Positions 23,544 to 34,052 of a stretch of DNA of 64,000 bases are shown here, piece after piece. Positions within the stretch are counted from its first letter, which is position 1. Every line of letters begins with the position of its first letter. The stretch spans positions 1 through 64,000 of the forward strand of contig MSJH02000785.1 of the NCBI GenBank assembly GCA_001931875.2. Reading direction: 5' to 3'. Source of the DNA: Byssochlamys sp. IMV 00236 (lineage: Eukaryota > Ascomycota > Eurotiomycetes > Eurotiales > Thermoascaceae). The position numbers and the translations under genes were made by a program. The notes beneath the pieces were generated by a model. It ran no database searches. It had not been told where the DNA came from and was given only the letters and a program-made list of their open reading frames with translations.

Positions 23544-24109
23544 CGATTATTCTCCCTGTCGCAGAAACATGCAAGGGCCACGTCCAGAGAATGTCAACGA
23601 TGAAGTGACACTTGAGAACCCTGGCGACGCAGTACTCCGTACCATACATAATCATTGTTGCAGATCGACTTCAATCCTGGATCGTCATACCATCCGTCCA
23701 TCCTCCTCCGCATGGGAAATTGCCCCAACTGCCATTCTGAGTTTCTGGAAACGCTATTTGCTATGGTATTGGATTCTACCATAATTAACTAACACTTGGC
23801 TTATCTGACTCGACGGAACTACGCATCCAGGTCTTGATGCCATCGTGAGAGGCGATGCGGGGTGTCCCCCATGACGTGGGCACCCCCCGGTGTATCAAGG
23901 CACGGCGTTTCAGGTAATAAACAGTCTAAAGGAGTATGGGGACTCCTAGATTATTGATCTGAAGCCTTCCCTGCAGTTCCGGCGATCATATGAGGCCACG
24001 AGTCTGTCATGCTGGCCAGTCCCGACTGGGCCAAGAGAAAATCACTGCTCTATTTATAAATTGACCGAATCTAAGCGACAAAAATAAACATCCATACACA
24101 GTAATCGCA
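23544..24109. other. spacer before the ammonium transporter
   Basis: No gene seen. An imperfect inverted repeat of G/C runs (ggtgtccccc...gtgggcacccc) lies near 23857-23889. Confidence 0.4.
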
Positions 24110-25765
24110 TTACTTCCCGCTCTCTTCAGCACTGGAAGCGGGTTGCTTCTCAGGAGCAGGTGAAACTGGCTCTGCCTTGGCTGGCGAAGACAAAAGACCG
24201 GGGGTGGTTTCAAACATAGTCCAGTCGCCAATCTGCTCATCAATGAATTGAGCTCGGTCGAGGCCAATCATCTCCTGTTCCTCATTGACGCGGAGGTTCA
24301 TGCCGGGAATGTACTTCAGGATGTACAGAAGGATACAGGTAACGACAAAAGAATATGCCGAGATAGCAGTGACCTCGGCGAGCTGCTTTCCCACCTGCAC
24401 GCCGTTGCCATTAATGCCGCCGGTTTCCATCGTGCTTCCGTCCAGAGCGGACATAGACTCGGAAGCGAAGATACCCGTGAGAAAAGCTCCAACCATACCA
24501 CCGATGCCATGGAGCTTGAAGACTTCCATGCCCTCATCAATGCGTAGCCAGTCATTGACATTCTGCAGGGATGAGCAGACGATAGCAGTGATGAAACCGA
24601 TGCAGGCTGCCAACCACAGGGAGACGAACCCAGCAGCCGGTGTGATTCCAACAAGGCCGGCAATGGCACCCTCGCACGCGCCTACTACCGAGAATTTGCC
24701 TTTGTGCTTGATGAAGTCCACCAGCACCCATCCCAAGACACCGGTACATGCCGCAGTGTTGGTGTTGAATACAGCCAACATGGCTCGCATGGACGCGTTC
24801 AGCGCAGAACCACCCTGACTCCCTGTTAGAACGGCACCACAAAAAGAAGGACTCGGATACATACGTTGAACCCAAACCAGCCGAACCAGATAAATGCGGT
24901 TCCAATGAAGACCAAAGTGGTATTGTGAGGCTTGCCATGAGAGGCTTCCCCATGGTGCAGACGCTTTCCAAGGACCCAGGCATAGGCGAGAGCAGACCAC
25001 CCAGAAGCGATGTGGACGGGGCCACCTCCGGCAAAATCAAGAGCTGGCAGATTATATAGCCATCCGTTGCTATTCCATGTCCAGCAGGCTATAGGGCAAT
25101 AGACGATGGTGGCCCAGAAGAAGCTGAAAACCAGAGAAGGGAGGATATTTCCTCTCTCAAACGCTCCACCAACCACGATTATAACCTGGAGAGATCAGTC
25201 TATGATCTTTGGGGGTAAGCTAGGGGTCGGCTCACCGTGCAGGCACAGAAGAGAAGCTGGTACAGACAGAAGACAATCTCCGGCAGTACAGCAGATCCCG
25301 GGGATGGTGCTACAAGGACGTTCATCAAACCGAAGTTCTTGAGATCCCCAATGAACGGACCAGCCGTCCGGGAATACGCCAAAGAATAACCCCAAAACAT
25401 CCATTGAAATGTCGTTCTACCAACACCTCAGTTCATGGTTCTTGTTCGGTAACCGGTCTGACGACTTACACTGCAAGGAGCATTATTGACTGGAACAACA
25501 ATGCCAGGGCCGATTTCCGCCGGGCCAGACCGCTGTAGAGCAGTCCAATCCCGGGGATAATCAGCCAAACAACGAAGCCGCATAATATGATGTATACATA
25601 ATTCCACTCGAACCCTTCATATTGAGCATTGACGTTCACCTTCAGCGGATTACCTCCGCTGGGCTCAGACGCATTGTACACGGGCTATTCCAGTCAGACA
25701 ACAAGTATTAGTGAAAAAGATCCTTGAACCGGAGAAGTGACAATTGCACATACAGCGTCCGCCAT
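24110..25765 (-). CDS. ammonium transporter (Mep/Amt family)
   Basis: Five exons: 25765-25754 (12 nt), 25684-25470, 25416-25236, 25185-24865 and 24814-24110, giving 477 aa, the usual length for fungal Mep proteins. The N-terminus is MADAPVYNASEPSGG. About eleven hydrophobic spans follow. Signature segments are IPGIGLLYSGLARRKSAL, DFAGGGPVHIASGWSAL (conserved D and first pore H), GWFGFNGGSALNA, and KLHGIGGMVGAFLTGIFA (second pore H). The cytosolic tail after YIPGMNLRVNEEQEMIGLD ends in a proline/serine-rich stretch. The protein carries ammonium into the cell across the plasma membrane. Both meaA- and mepA-type paralogues exist in Aspergillus and I cannot say which this is. Upstream GATA-type sites suggest control by the nitrogen regulator AreA. 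Confidence 0.95.
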
Positions 25766-25933
25766 TGGTTCTATTGCCAACAAACACCAACCCCCACTAT
25801 TGCCGAGCACTGCTGACTTGAACAGGCAAAGGATGGCTATGTCCGCGAGCTAGAATCCTCATTTAATCTTTGACGGACACGCAATGGCCCGCGGGACCGC
25901 AACCTATATATTATTCTTGCTGTCCGTTATCCT

Positions 25934-26193
25934 CTATCAGCCCCATAGTGGCGGATCGTACATCAGCCTTCATTAAGACACCATCCAGAGCGGGCGTCCG
26001 CTCCACTCGCCGCTTGCTCCTTCTGGCTGGCAAACGCGAAGAGCCCTTATCTCTCTGACGCCTGGCTCACACTCGTTTCCCATACGCTGAACCAAGGCCA
26101 AGGATCTTAGCAGAGAAGTGGGAGCGGACATTTACGGAGGGAAGAATTCAAATAAATAATTCATGTGACTCCGCTGGCGCATTTCCTTTATCA
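25934..26193. promoter_or_regulatory. cluster of HGATAR (AreA-type) sites
   Basis: Upstream of the ammonium transporter, on the coding strand, HGATAR matches occur at 25934-25939 (TGATAG), 26047-26052 (AGATAA) and 26188-26193 (TGATAA). AreA GATA factors bind this consensus at nitrogen-controlled fungal genes. The sites are read from sequence; their use is inferred. Confidence 0.5.
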
Positions 26194-27272
26194 ATATCAT
26201 ATCACAACAAGCTGCGCCGCAGTCGTCACGACGAGGCCTAATGCTGGAAGTTCCTGCGCGTCCGGATTAAGCAACCATATCTGGTTTAGACTCATCTCGC
26301 CTACTGACACTTTATCAGAAGGACGATCGGGATGTATTAGCTCAATAAGGGGCCTTGATTGGCGGTAGATAAGCAAACTCTTGGCATTATTCCGTATGTC
26401 AGTTAACTTAGTAGTCTTAGTTAACCTAGTTATATAGAAAAAAACAAAAAACAAAAAAAACTAAGTAACAGTCTTTTAACAAGTTGAAGATAAAAAGAAA
26501 AATAATAACTTTGCTATTTTAACCCCTAGACTACTTCTTTTTCTTAAGTTAGTTATTTTACCTTCTAGTAGGCTTAGTCGTTTATATATAAGTAGGTAGG
26601 TAGATAAATAGGCAGGTAAATAAGCAGGTAGGCAGCGAGTTCTTAAAAGCAATGCTATAGAGATAAAATAAGAGCTTAAATATACTATAGAGAGGCCGGG
26701 TAAATAGAGCGGCAGGTAAATAGGCAGGCAGGCAAATAGATAAGAAGGCAGATAAGCAGACAGGCAGATAGGCAGGTAAGCAGATAGGCAGGTTGAGGAA
26801 GGCTTCCCCAGGATGGCTAAAGAATTAGCTGGGGTGATAATCCACTGTCTGTTTCGCTGTCATTAGATTCAATATCTAGATCTTTAAAAGGTACAGTGTA
26901 CTTCAAGAACAAAAGGTTCTTGATTAATGTCAACATCACTCATATTATCAAGAGATGTATCATTAGAGATTATAGAAACAGATAGAGGATCTTGTTTCTT
27001 GAAACCCCATGCTTTCAGTATCATAATCTTTTCAATTATTGGGCCGTGAAGCTAATTGCGTCGATAATAGTAATAGCTAGTAAGAAAAGAACAGGTAAAG
27101 AGGTAGAAGAATAGCTAGAAAATAATTAATTATAAAAAGGACTAATGTGGATCAGGTAACCCAAAGGCATGTACCGCATCAGTAAGCTGGCCTGCTGGTT
27201 TAGCTAGTGCAGGTCTTCCTAGACAATAAGAGTGGATGTCCCAGTGCCCTTCCTAGATCAACTAACAATTAT
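26194..27272. other. AT-rich, decayed-looking island
   Basis: The base composition becomes strongly A+T-rich from about 26390. It contains purine/A tracts (26440-26515), a GGCA/GGTA-rich simple repeat (26590-26800) and, from 26800, minus-strand fragments with frequent stops. One open piece near 26940-27030 reads acidic (ISNDTSLDNMSDVDIN) and is broken downstream. This fits a mutated repeat or pseudogene; no family could be named. Confidence 0.5.
26590..26800. repeat. GGCA/GGTA-rich tetranucleotide-like repeat
   Basis: Interrupted units of aggcaggtaaat, aggcaggcaggcaaat and agataggcagg are repeated over about 200 bases, with an A+T-rich interruption near 26640-26690. Confidence 0.75.
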
Positions 27273-28124
27273 TCATTGTCTTTGCTGCTCTTGTGCTTGG
27301 AACAGCCTGCCAGCAAATTTTAACAACGCAGTCTTGGAAAGAATGATATCATGTTCGCATCCAACAGGTTGGCGAGGAATAAGCTTTTCAAAGCTTATTT
27401 TGATTTCTTCGGCTGGACTCGTAAGTCGAGTAATGGGGTCGAATGATTCTCCAGTAATGGTGGTCTCGGAGCTTCCGCTGGCACGAGAGAGTATTATAGA
27501 GGAAATGCGGGTTGCAGTCATCGAAGAACTCTGCGTAGTAATTGAGCTGGCCCGATTTGCGAGCTCCCATGCGCCGATAGTAACATAGCATGAATTTCGA
27601 GAAACAGATATTGTAAACGCGATCCTGGTTGACGATCCAGCTGTCTCGAGCCACCCTCGTGCGTCTTGTATGAGTTGAGATGCAGACTCCGATAAACCAA
27701 CTTCTGTTACAACCGTAGGTTGGTTGGCTCCTGTTGGAATCCAACATGCGTCGGGCTCTTTCCTCCACCGGCCTACTGCAGTGAGAGGTGATGAGCAGGC
27801 CGCAACGTCGTCTTCGATGCCCATCGTGAATATCTCTTTGTCTATCATCATTCGAAACAGCCCCGCCGTATACTCATGGTCAAATCCGGGCACGACCTTC
27901 GCAGTAAGTACTCTCGATCCTTCCCAAAACGCAAATCGGGCAAACGACGATGCAAGAGACTTCGTATTCGAGATCCTGTGGAATCCTGCATCCGGAACGC
28001 CGACAAAGTTGATATATTGTTCGGTGGTTTTGTTTTCTTTCAGGAGAATTTGATGGCGTTCCAATGTTTGAAGGAAGCTGTTATGGTCCCGGTAATCGAT
28101 TAGGGGCACTCCGCTCGTCGCCAT
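27273..28124 (-). CDS. fungal protein with PD-(D/E)XK-like core (283 aa), function unknown
   Basis: One exon from an ATG (MATSGVPLIDYRDH). The pattern resembles a widespread group of uncharacterised fungal proteins, in which a segment like PDACWIP is followed by PTVVTEVGLSES and QLIQDARGWLE. The spacing (a D near residue 128, an E near 142, then Q/D-containing helix) resembles the PD-(D/E)XK nuclease fold. The usual catalytic lysine after E is a glycine here, so activity is doubtful. The C-terminal 100 residues are serine/threonine-rich and end EQQRQ. It sits on the edge of an AT-rich island and has no housekeeping neighbour, typical of an accessory gene. The nuclease relation is my inference and needs a profile comparison. 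Confidence 0.6.
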   Translation of the reverse strand: MATSGVPLIDYRDHNSFLQTLERHQILLKENKTTEQYINFVGVPDAGFHRISNTKSLASSFARFAFWEGSRVLTAKVVPGFDHEYTAGLFRMMIDKEIFTMGIEDDVAACSSPLTAVGRWRKEPDACWIPTGANQPTVVTEVGLSESASQLIQDARGWLETAGSSTRIAFTISVSRNSCYVTIGAWELANRASSITTQSSSMTATRISSIILSRASGSSETTITGESFDPITRLTSPAEEIKISFEKLIPRQPVGCEHDIILSKTALLKFAGRLFQAQEQQRQ

Positions 28125-29157
28125 GTTGTAGTTCCCTTTGAGGAAGGAACAAGGTGACGATGCCGCAACTAGAAGGTGGATATTGCCAGTTCAAAAACAA
28201 GACGGTACGAGATTCGAAATGAATAATACAGATGGGAAGATGGAGGCGGGATAAAAGGTCCCAAATCTTGGCGTGGCCGGTTGGAAGCTCCTTGTGAGTT
28301 CAGGTACTGCTTTTGGTCGAACTTCAGCATAGGCCGATACGTCTGGAGGATGCCTCTGTGGCCCAGATCCTTTCTTCTTCCCCAGACACACAGGGGACAG
28401 ATGGGGGAACGAAGTATGTAATAGGACAAGCCAATAAGAAGCAATGGAGGCAAGCAGATTGAGGCTAGATATGACCTGTGTACTCCAGTATCTAGTAACT
28501 AGTAACTAGTACTAGCAAAGTAGCATTCCATTCGTCAGCCTAAGTTAAGTAGTTAGTTGACGGGGGAAGAAGAGAGTGGCCAGACAACTCTCACCTGTAA
28601 CCGACGGTGTGGTCACCTGATAAACTAAGCCCAGTTTCTTCACCCTTTAATGTATAATTATATACAGCAGTAAGCCCCTAATAGATTCTATAACTATGGT
28701 AAACCCTTATTATAGTAATATCCTCAATATAATAAACACGCAGAGCTTATATAATTAATTTCCCTAACTATAGTTATAAATAGGCAGTTCTTAGTCATTA
28801 ACTAGCTATAACTAACTAGTTGACTAGCGAATTTATCGCTATAACGAACTAATTTCGTTGTCTAATTCGATTCGTTATAGAGAGGAGTTTCAGTAATATG
28901 ATGAGAAGAGATTCGCATCGTCTCTTGTCTCAAGGTATATATTTAGTCTTGGAAAACTGGAATGAACCATAAACATAAAAATAAGACGAAACCGCCTTGT
29001 CTCCACGAATAACGACGGGTGTTCGCCGATTAGAAGAATATTGGTATTGGTAGGGTTCATGGTGTGTCACGTATATATGTATATGGATATGGATGATTCA
29101 ACTGTACAGGGATCGTATCGTAGACAATAACACACGTAGGTGTTAGGAAGCTCGAAT
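28125..29157. other. AT-rich spacer
   Basis: No gene seen. Bases 28620-28900 are very A+T-rich with many TA steps, consistent with mutated repeat DNA. An inverted repeat lies at 28839-28880, and short tagtaac repeats lie near 28490-28515. Confidence 0.5.
28839..28880. repeat. 10-bp inverted repeat
   Basis: CTATAACGAA at 28839-28848 is mirrored exactly by TTCGTTATAG at 28871-28880, with a 22-base spacer, inside the AT-rich tract. It may be a hairpin or the remnant of a small terminal-inverted-repeat element. Confidence 0.7.
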
Positions 29158-32000
29158 CTAAAGTTTCGATACAGTCTCAATAGCCTTTCTACGGACTTTC
29201 GGCGATGAGACGCCCACGTCAGCAGTCGCGTCAGTCGGCTGGGGTACAGAGGCGGTTTGGTATAGTCGACTACCGACGGTTTCAGACATGTTGAGAACGC
29301 GTGATGACACGGTAGCGCCATCTCGACGATTTTTGCTTTTGGGTCGTGTCAGCAATTGCTTTTCTCTGTCTCAAAGGATCATGTAACGGGGCTATTTGGA
29401 AAGTTGGAAGGGAACCGGACGCAGTTCATAGATAAAACTTACCCTTCTCGCCTCGACTGCGCAATAAGCTCCGTAAAGTCCCAAAGACGCCCACGGGCAA
29501 GCAGCTTGCCGGTGTTTGGATCTCGCTCAGGCGTCCACTCGGGTGCCAACTTCATTGTGACCTGTGAGCGGAGCTCCTTGTTCTTCGCAACCAGAATAAT
29601 TCCCTCTTCTTCGAACCGTTGATAGGAATTCTTCAGAGTCTCCTTGTTGACTGCTTCAAAATAGGAGAGGTCGCCTTGATGGTACAGAGTCTTGCCTAAC
29701 TGCAAATGAACGCGCATCAGACACAGGCACCTTGAAATGATCGCTACTGGATGGGGATTACCAATTGAGCGCTGTCTTGCACTTTCTTCATATCAAGCCA
29801 CACGTCCGTCGGCTTGTCCAAAGGTGGAGTAAGACCCATCAATGACACTGCGCCTAGCCATGCCGCTTCGATGAAGGGCCAAATCAAGAAGCAATAGAAA
29901 TCGTAGTTTTCTCTTCCGCATTGACGTTCTGCGTCGCTGAGTTCGATGAAAGTTGGCGCGCCGGAAGCGTTCCGTGTGACCTTGATCACATCGTCCTTTT
30001 CTAGACCGCGAAGCGTATTCTCCAAGTTCGTCGTCAGACCATCGGGAGGGAAGATGAACTCGCCGCGGAAAAGCTGGGGATTGTCAATTCAATGAACTGG
30101 TAACGTAAGAAATGGGAACGTACCTGAGACAGGAAAGAAGCCTGTTTTCGCAGAGCATCGTATGTGATGCGCTGGTTCAGCGGACCTCCGCCCTGCTTAA
30201 CCCTTGTATACATTGCTGCCGACACCAAGGCTTCCGTGATGAAGAGGTGGATCGTCATATTGCGGTAGAAAGAGAGCTGGAATCGATCCACGGCATAATA
30301 CGTTGGCTCGGCAAGCCCGCTCACCTGGCCAACTAGCTTCGGTCCCATGACTTCGAGTGCGCGATCGACGACTTGCTCTGTAGGTGCTCTGTAAAAATGC
30401 GCTACTCTTCCACCTTTTGCTCGAACTCGTTCGCTAAGCCATTCCAGTCGCCGGATAAGCTCAGCTTTTCCGACACCACGACCGCGAAGAGTTAGGAGAA
30501 CAGTTCCAACAAGAGCAGTCGGCATGATGACGGAGACATCGTTGATCTCAGAGAGAACTCTGTAACCTAGTGTCCGGAGTATCCTGCCTCTTTCATCGGG
30601 AGTCAAGCGTGCACTGAGGTTCTCTGAAGGGGAGAGAGATAGTCGTGTGATCTGTTGCCCGAGGAACTCTTTCAAGCTCCACGGTTCATGGAATCGGACA
30701 TCCACGCGACCAAGCTTAAGAGAAAGAACAGACGACGAAGAAATCAAATCGGCAAGACTCTCTTTTCGCTTTGGTTGACCAAGTAGCTCGCTAATATAAG
30801 ACCTGAGATATAATTAGTAATACTGGCAGAGAGATAGATAGCGATGATGGTGGCATACTCGGTCTCAACAACCTTGTCATACTGCGTGCTGACGGGACAT
30901 ATAATGGTATCTGCAACTCGCCCGGATAGAATGCTGTCAAGAATGAAGCTGAGAATTCCAAACTTCGGAGGCAGGAGCTTCCCAGTCCTCGATCTTCCTC
31001 CTTCAATGAAACATTCAAAATTAAACCCCTGCTGCAGGAGAACGTCTATATATGTCTGTACAACTGTATGATACAGCGGATCATTTCCAAAACTGCGTCG
31101 AATCCACATTGCACCTAGGCCCTGTCAATAAACCATGTGAGAGAGTGGATATAGGATATCTCATACCTGCATGCTGCAGGAAAGGTCCTAGTAAAGGAAT
31201 ATTGAGATTATCTCCCGCAACGACCACAGGAAGGCCGATACCAAGACGATAGGAGATAAGTTGTAGTGAGACGTAGTCCACATGGGACTTGTGGCAGGGA
31301 AGGAATACAATAGACTGCTTTTTCTTGGCGGCCTCCGCAGCGACACTTCTGAGCCTGAGGACTTCCTCACTAGAGACGTGAATCCCTACGCATGAGAGTT
31401 ACTAATCTAGCGCCTGAGTCGGCTCGTCTCAGAGGCCAGCTTACCTTGGTGATATGCGCGAGTAAGCAACTGCGTGCAGAGATAGTACGCCGATCTAATA
31501 AACCTCTTGCTCTCCATCTTGCAAATCATATTGTCCAGCATCGTGTCGACCACTTCATTCAGATTGCCTTCGATCTCATTCTTTCTTTTCAGTTTAGCCT
31601 TTTCAAAGGTTTCTATCTTGGCGTTGAGAAGACCTTCTCGAGCTTCCACTTCCAAACGCGCCTCAGCCAGCTCCTTTATTTTGTTCCGTAGCAGCGGGTT
31701 CGCCAGAATGAGGCTCTTCATCCTGTCGGTAAACCCGGAATAGAAAATAGGTTGACCGATCACATCGTCGTAGGCGCGCCATCCCGAACCCGACACGAAC
31801 AGACTCACTTCGCGCAAAAAGTCGAAGGGGTTCTCGCGGAATCGTCCCATCCGGTGGACAAGGTTGCGCTCCGTGATGCCATGATCCTGAGGTTCTGGGC
31901 CACCCGTGAAGCCGGAGGGGTGGAGAATCACTTGGTCTCCGACGATCTCTAGATCTGGGGCTGAATGAGCAGCATCGGCTGCCGCCTTGTGGGATGGCAT
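29158..32000 (-). CDS. PlsB/DHAPAT-type acyltransferase with C-terminal SKL
   Basis: Seven exons: 32000-31445, 31385-31167, 31114-30859, 30802-30124, 30073-29762, 29699-29443 and 29335-29158, giving 818 aa. The start ATG is MPSHKAAADAAH. Acyltransferase motif I is LPCHKSHVDY (HxxxxD); the others include GDNLNIPLLGPFL, IRRSFG, FIEGGRSRTGK and ICPVSTQYDKVVE. This layout fits the glycerol-3-phosphate/dihydroxyacetone-phosphate O-acyltransferase family (PlsB, GNPAT). The protein ends KAIETVSKL, and SKL is the canonical peroxisomal targeting signal type 1. It therefore probably acylates DHAP or glycerol-3-phosphate inside peroxisomes. A coiled-coil-like segment (about residues 105-150) precedes the catalytic domain. 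It diverges from the pantothenate synthetase gene across 521 bp. Confidence 0.9.
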
Positions 32001-32521
32001 TTCGATGCAGCAGTGCTCGAGCAATGCGGAGTTCGGAGACGAGGGGGTAAATGTATGTACAGTACAATGATGGTCAACTTATGCCATTGACCCTAGAAAT
32101 GCGCAGAGACCAAAAGCATCGCGGGAACGTACTCCTCACAGGACGTCTTCAAAAGGAGTTCAAGACAGGAAAGAAAAGACCGACAATTAATAATTGCCAA
32201 CAGACGTCGATCATCTTCAGAGTCCCCGGATTCTTCCCCAGACGCCTCGGATGGCCATCACGTGTCGGCAGTTGTGACGGAGCGCTAGTCCAGATGGGGA
32301 ATGCGCAAGAAGGATGAGCTCAACGCAGCAGACATCATCACGGTGGATACGGAGAACAACTAGATCTCTTCTCGAGTCCCCAATTGCACAAAATGATGGT
32401 GCCTGTGTGCTTGTCCATCATCTTCGCTGGCGGTACTTTCACTCGTCTGCACTCACAACGGACAAGTCCTTAGGTGGACGTTTCACCATTTCCTGTCAGT
32501 TACTGATACTAAAAAAAAATA
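32001..32521. promoter_or_regulatory. divergent promoter between the acyltransferase and PAN6 genes
   Basis: This 521-bp stretch separates two start codons. It contains an E-box CACGTG at 32259-32264. No gene was found inside. Confidence 0.5.
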
Positions 32522-33678
32522 ATGTCTCGGTGGTTGAGAGGCTTCTCTGGTAAGACATCAAATCTGTGCTCGAAAATTCGTTGCCAGGATTTCTAACTGA
32601 ATTGGCAGCTGCCGCTTCTTTCCCTGCAAGGATGACAGCCGGGTCGCAGATTCGCCAAATGCATTCCTTCCAGGTATTCCGTGATGTCCCTCCTCTCCGC
32701 CAATTCCGACGACAGAAGTTGCTCGAGAACAGGACCGTTGGCCTCGTTCCCACCATGGGCGCGCTTCACGACGGACATATATCTCTGATTCGTCAAGCAG
32801 CGCAAGACAACACCGATGTGGTTGTCAGCATATACGTGAACCCAACGCAATTTGGTGTCAACGAGGACCTGTCGAGCTATCCGCGGACGTGGGATTCGGA
32901 TGTACAGAAACTGGAGGAGCTGAACAAGGAGCTTGCTGCCGCTGGGGGCGCAGCGTCAGGCCGTATCACGGCGGTCCTGGCTCCAACGTCCAAGGTCATG
33001 TACCCCACCCTGCCGCCTAGCTCAGAACCGGACGGCCATGGCTCCTTTGTTACGATCACCCCTTTGGCGACGAAGCTTGAAGGAGCATCCCGCCCGGTCT
33101 TCTTCAGAGGCGTCGCTACGGTTTGTACCAAGCTCTTCAACATTGTCACGCCCGACCGCGTGTACTTCGGACAAAAAGACATTCAACAATGCGTCATCAT
33201 CAAGCGCATGGTGAAGGACTTCCATATTGGCACAGAGGTCAAGATCCAACCGACAGTACGCGAGTCGGATGGCTTGGCCATGAGTTCAAGAAACGTCTAC
33301 TTGGGAGCGCGCAGACGTGCTGTTGGGCTGGTCCTTTACAGAGCGTTGAAAGCCGCCGAAGAGGCGTTCAAATCCGGCAAGGTCACTCGCAGTGAGATAC
33401 TGGGTGCTGCCAACCGTGTGACGCAAGACGTATTAGCTGAGCAGCAGGCTCTGCCGCCGTCTGAACGGGCATTGTATGAAGTTGACTATATATCTCTAGC
33501 GGACCCCGAGTCTCTAGACGAGCTCGATGTGGTTGATCCGTCTGACGGTGCCATCCTGAGTGGCGCCGTCAAAATGCTTCCCATCGAGGCCCCGAAGTCC
33601 GGAGAGGACTGCGGATTGGGTTCGGGTGCTGTTCCCGTGAGGCTGATCGATAACCTCATCTTGAGCCTTTCGACTTGA
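32522..33678 (+). CDS. pan6: pantoate-beta-alanine ligase (pantothenate synthetase)
   Basis: Two exons, 32522-32549 and 32609-33678, giving 365 aa. The intron has GTAAGA, a branch-like CTAAC and GGCAG, and the join gives MSRWLRGFS-AAASFPARM. This start is preferred to the in-frame non-ATG upstream codons or the internal ATG. The enzyme joins pantoate and beta-alanine using ATP in the last step to vitamin B5, precursor of coenzyme A. Diagnostic segments are GLVPTMGALHDGHISLI (the HxGH-type nucleotidylyl motif), VVSIYVNPTQFG, DRVYFGQKDIQQ, and ESDGLAMSSRNVYL. The first 40 residues are basic, hydroxylated and lack acidic residues, a likely mitochondrial presequence. It carries a long insert (about residues 120-150) relative to bacterial PanC, as do other fungal enzymes. 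Confidence 0.93.
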
Positions 33679-34052
33679 TTTTGATGTGTACTTTCAGATA
33701 CCCACCGCGCATCTCTATTTTGCATTATCCTCATGATTCGAGGCGGTATACGACTCAAAAAGGGATTTTCTGTACCAATAGATCGTGCGCCATTGACTAG
33801 GTGTCACGGCGCAAATAAAAGCGGTTAACAACGTTTATCTCAACATGACATATTCGAGAAATAATAGAGACACATAGTACTGCCCAGATTGGAAACTAGT
33901 AAATTTTAGGGCAGAAGCTTAGGGTTCGGAGATAATCGCGGCCCGTGAAATTTTCCATCTGCGAACCAGAGCATCCCCACTCCATGACGAGAGAGAGATC
34001 AGCTCCAACAAGAAACATCCCATCTGTCACCCCGCCATAAAAGTCCGAAATC

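Noticed and set aside
30791..32067. Alternative start upstream of the acyltransferase ATG
   Set aside because: The upstream in-frame codon is TTG, not ATG; the ATG at 32000 is the first credible start.
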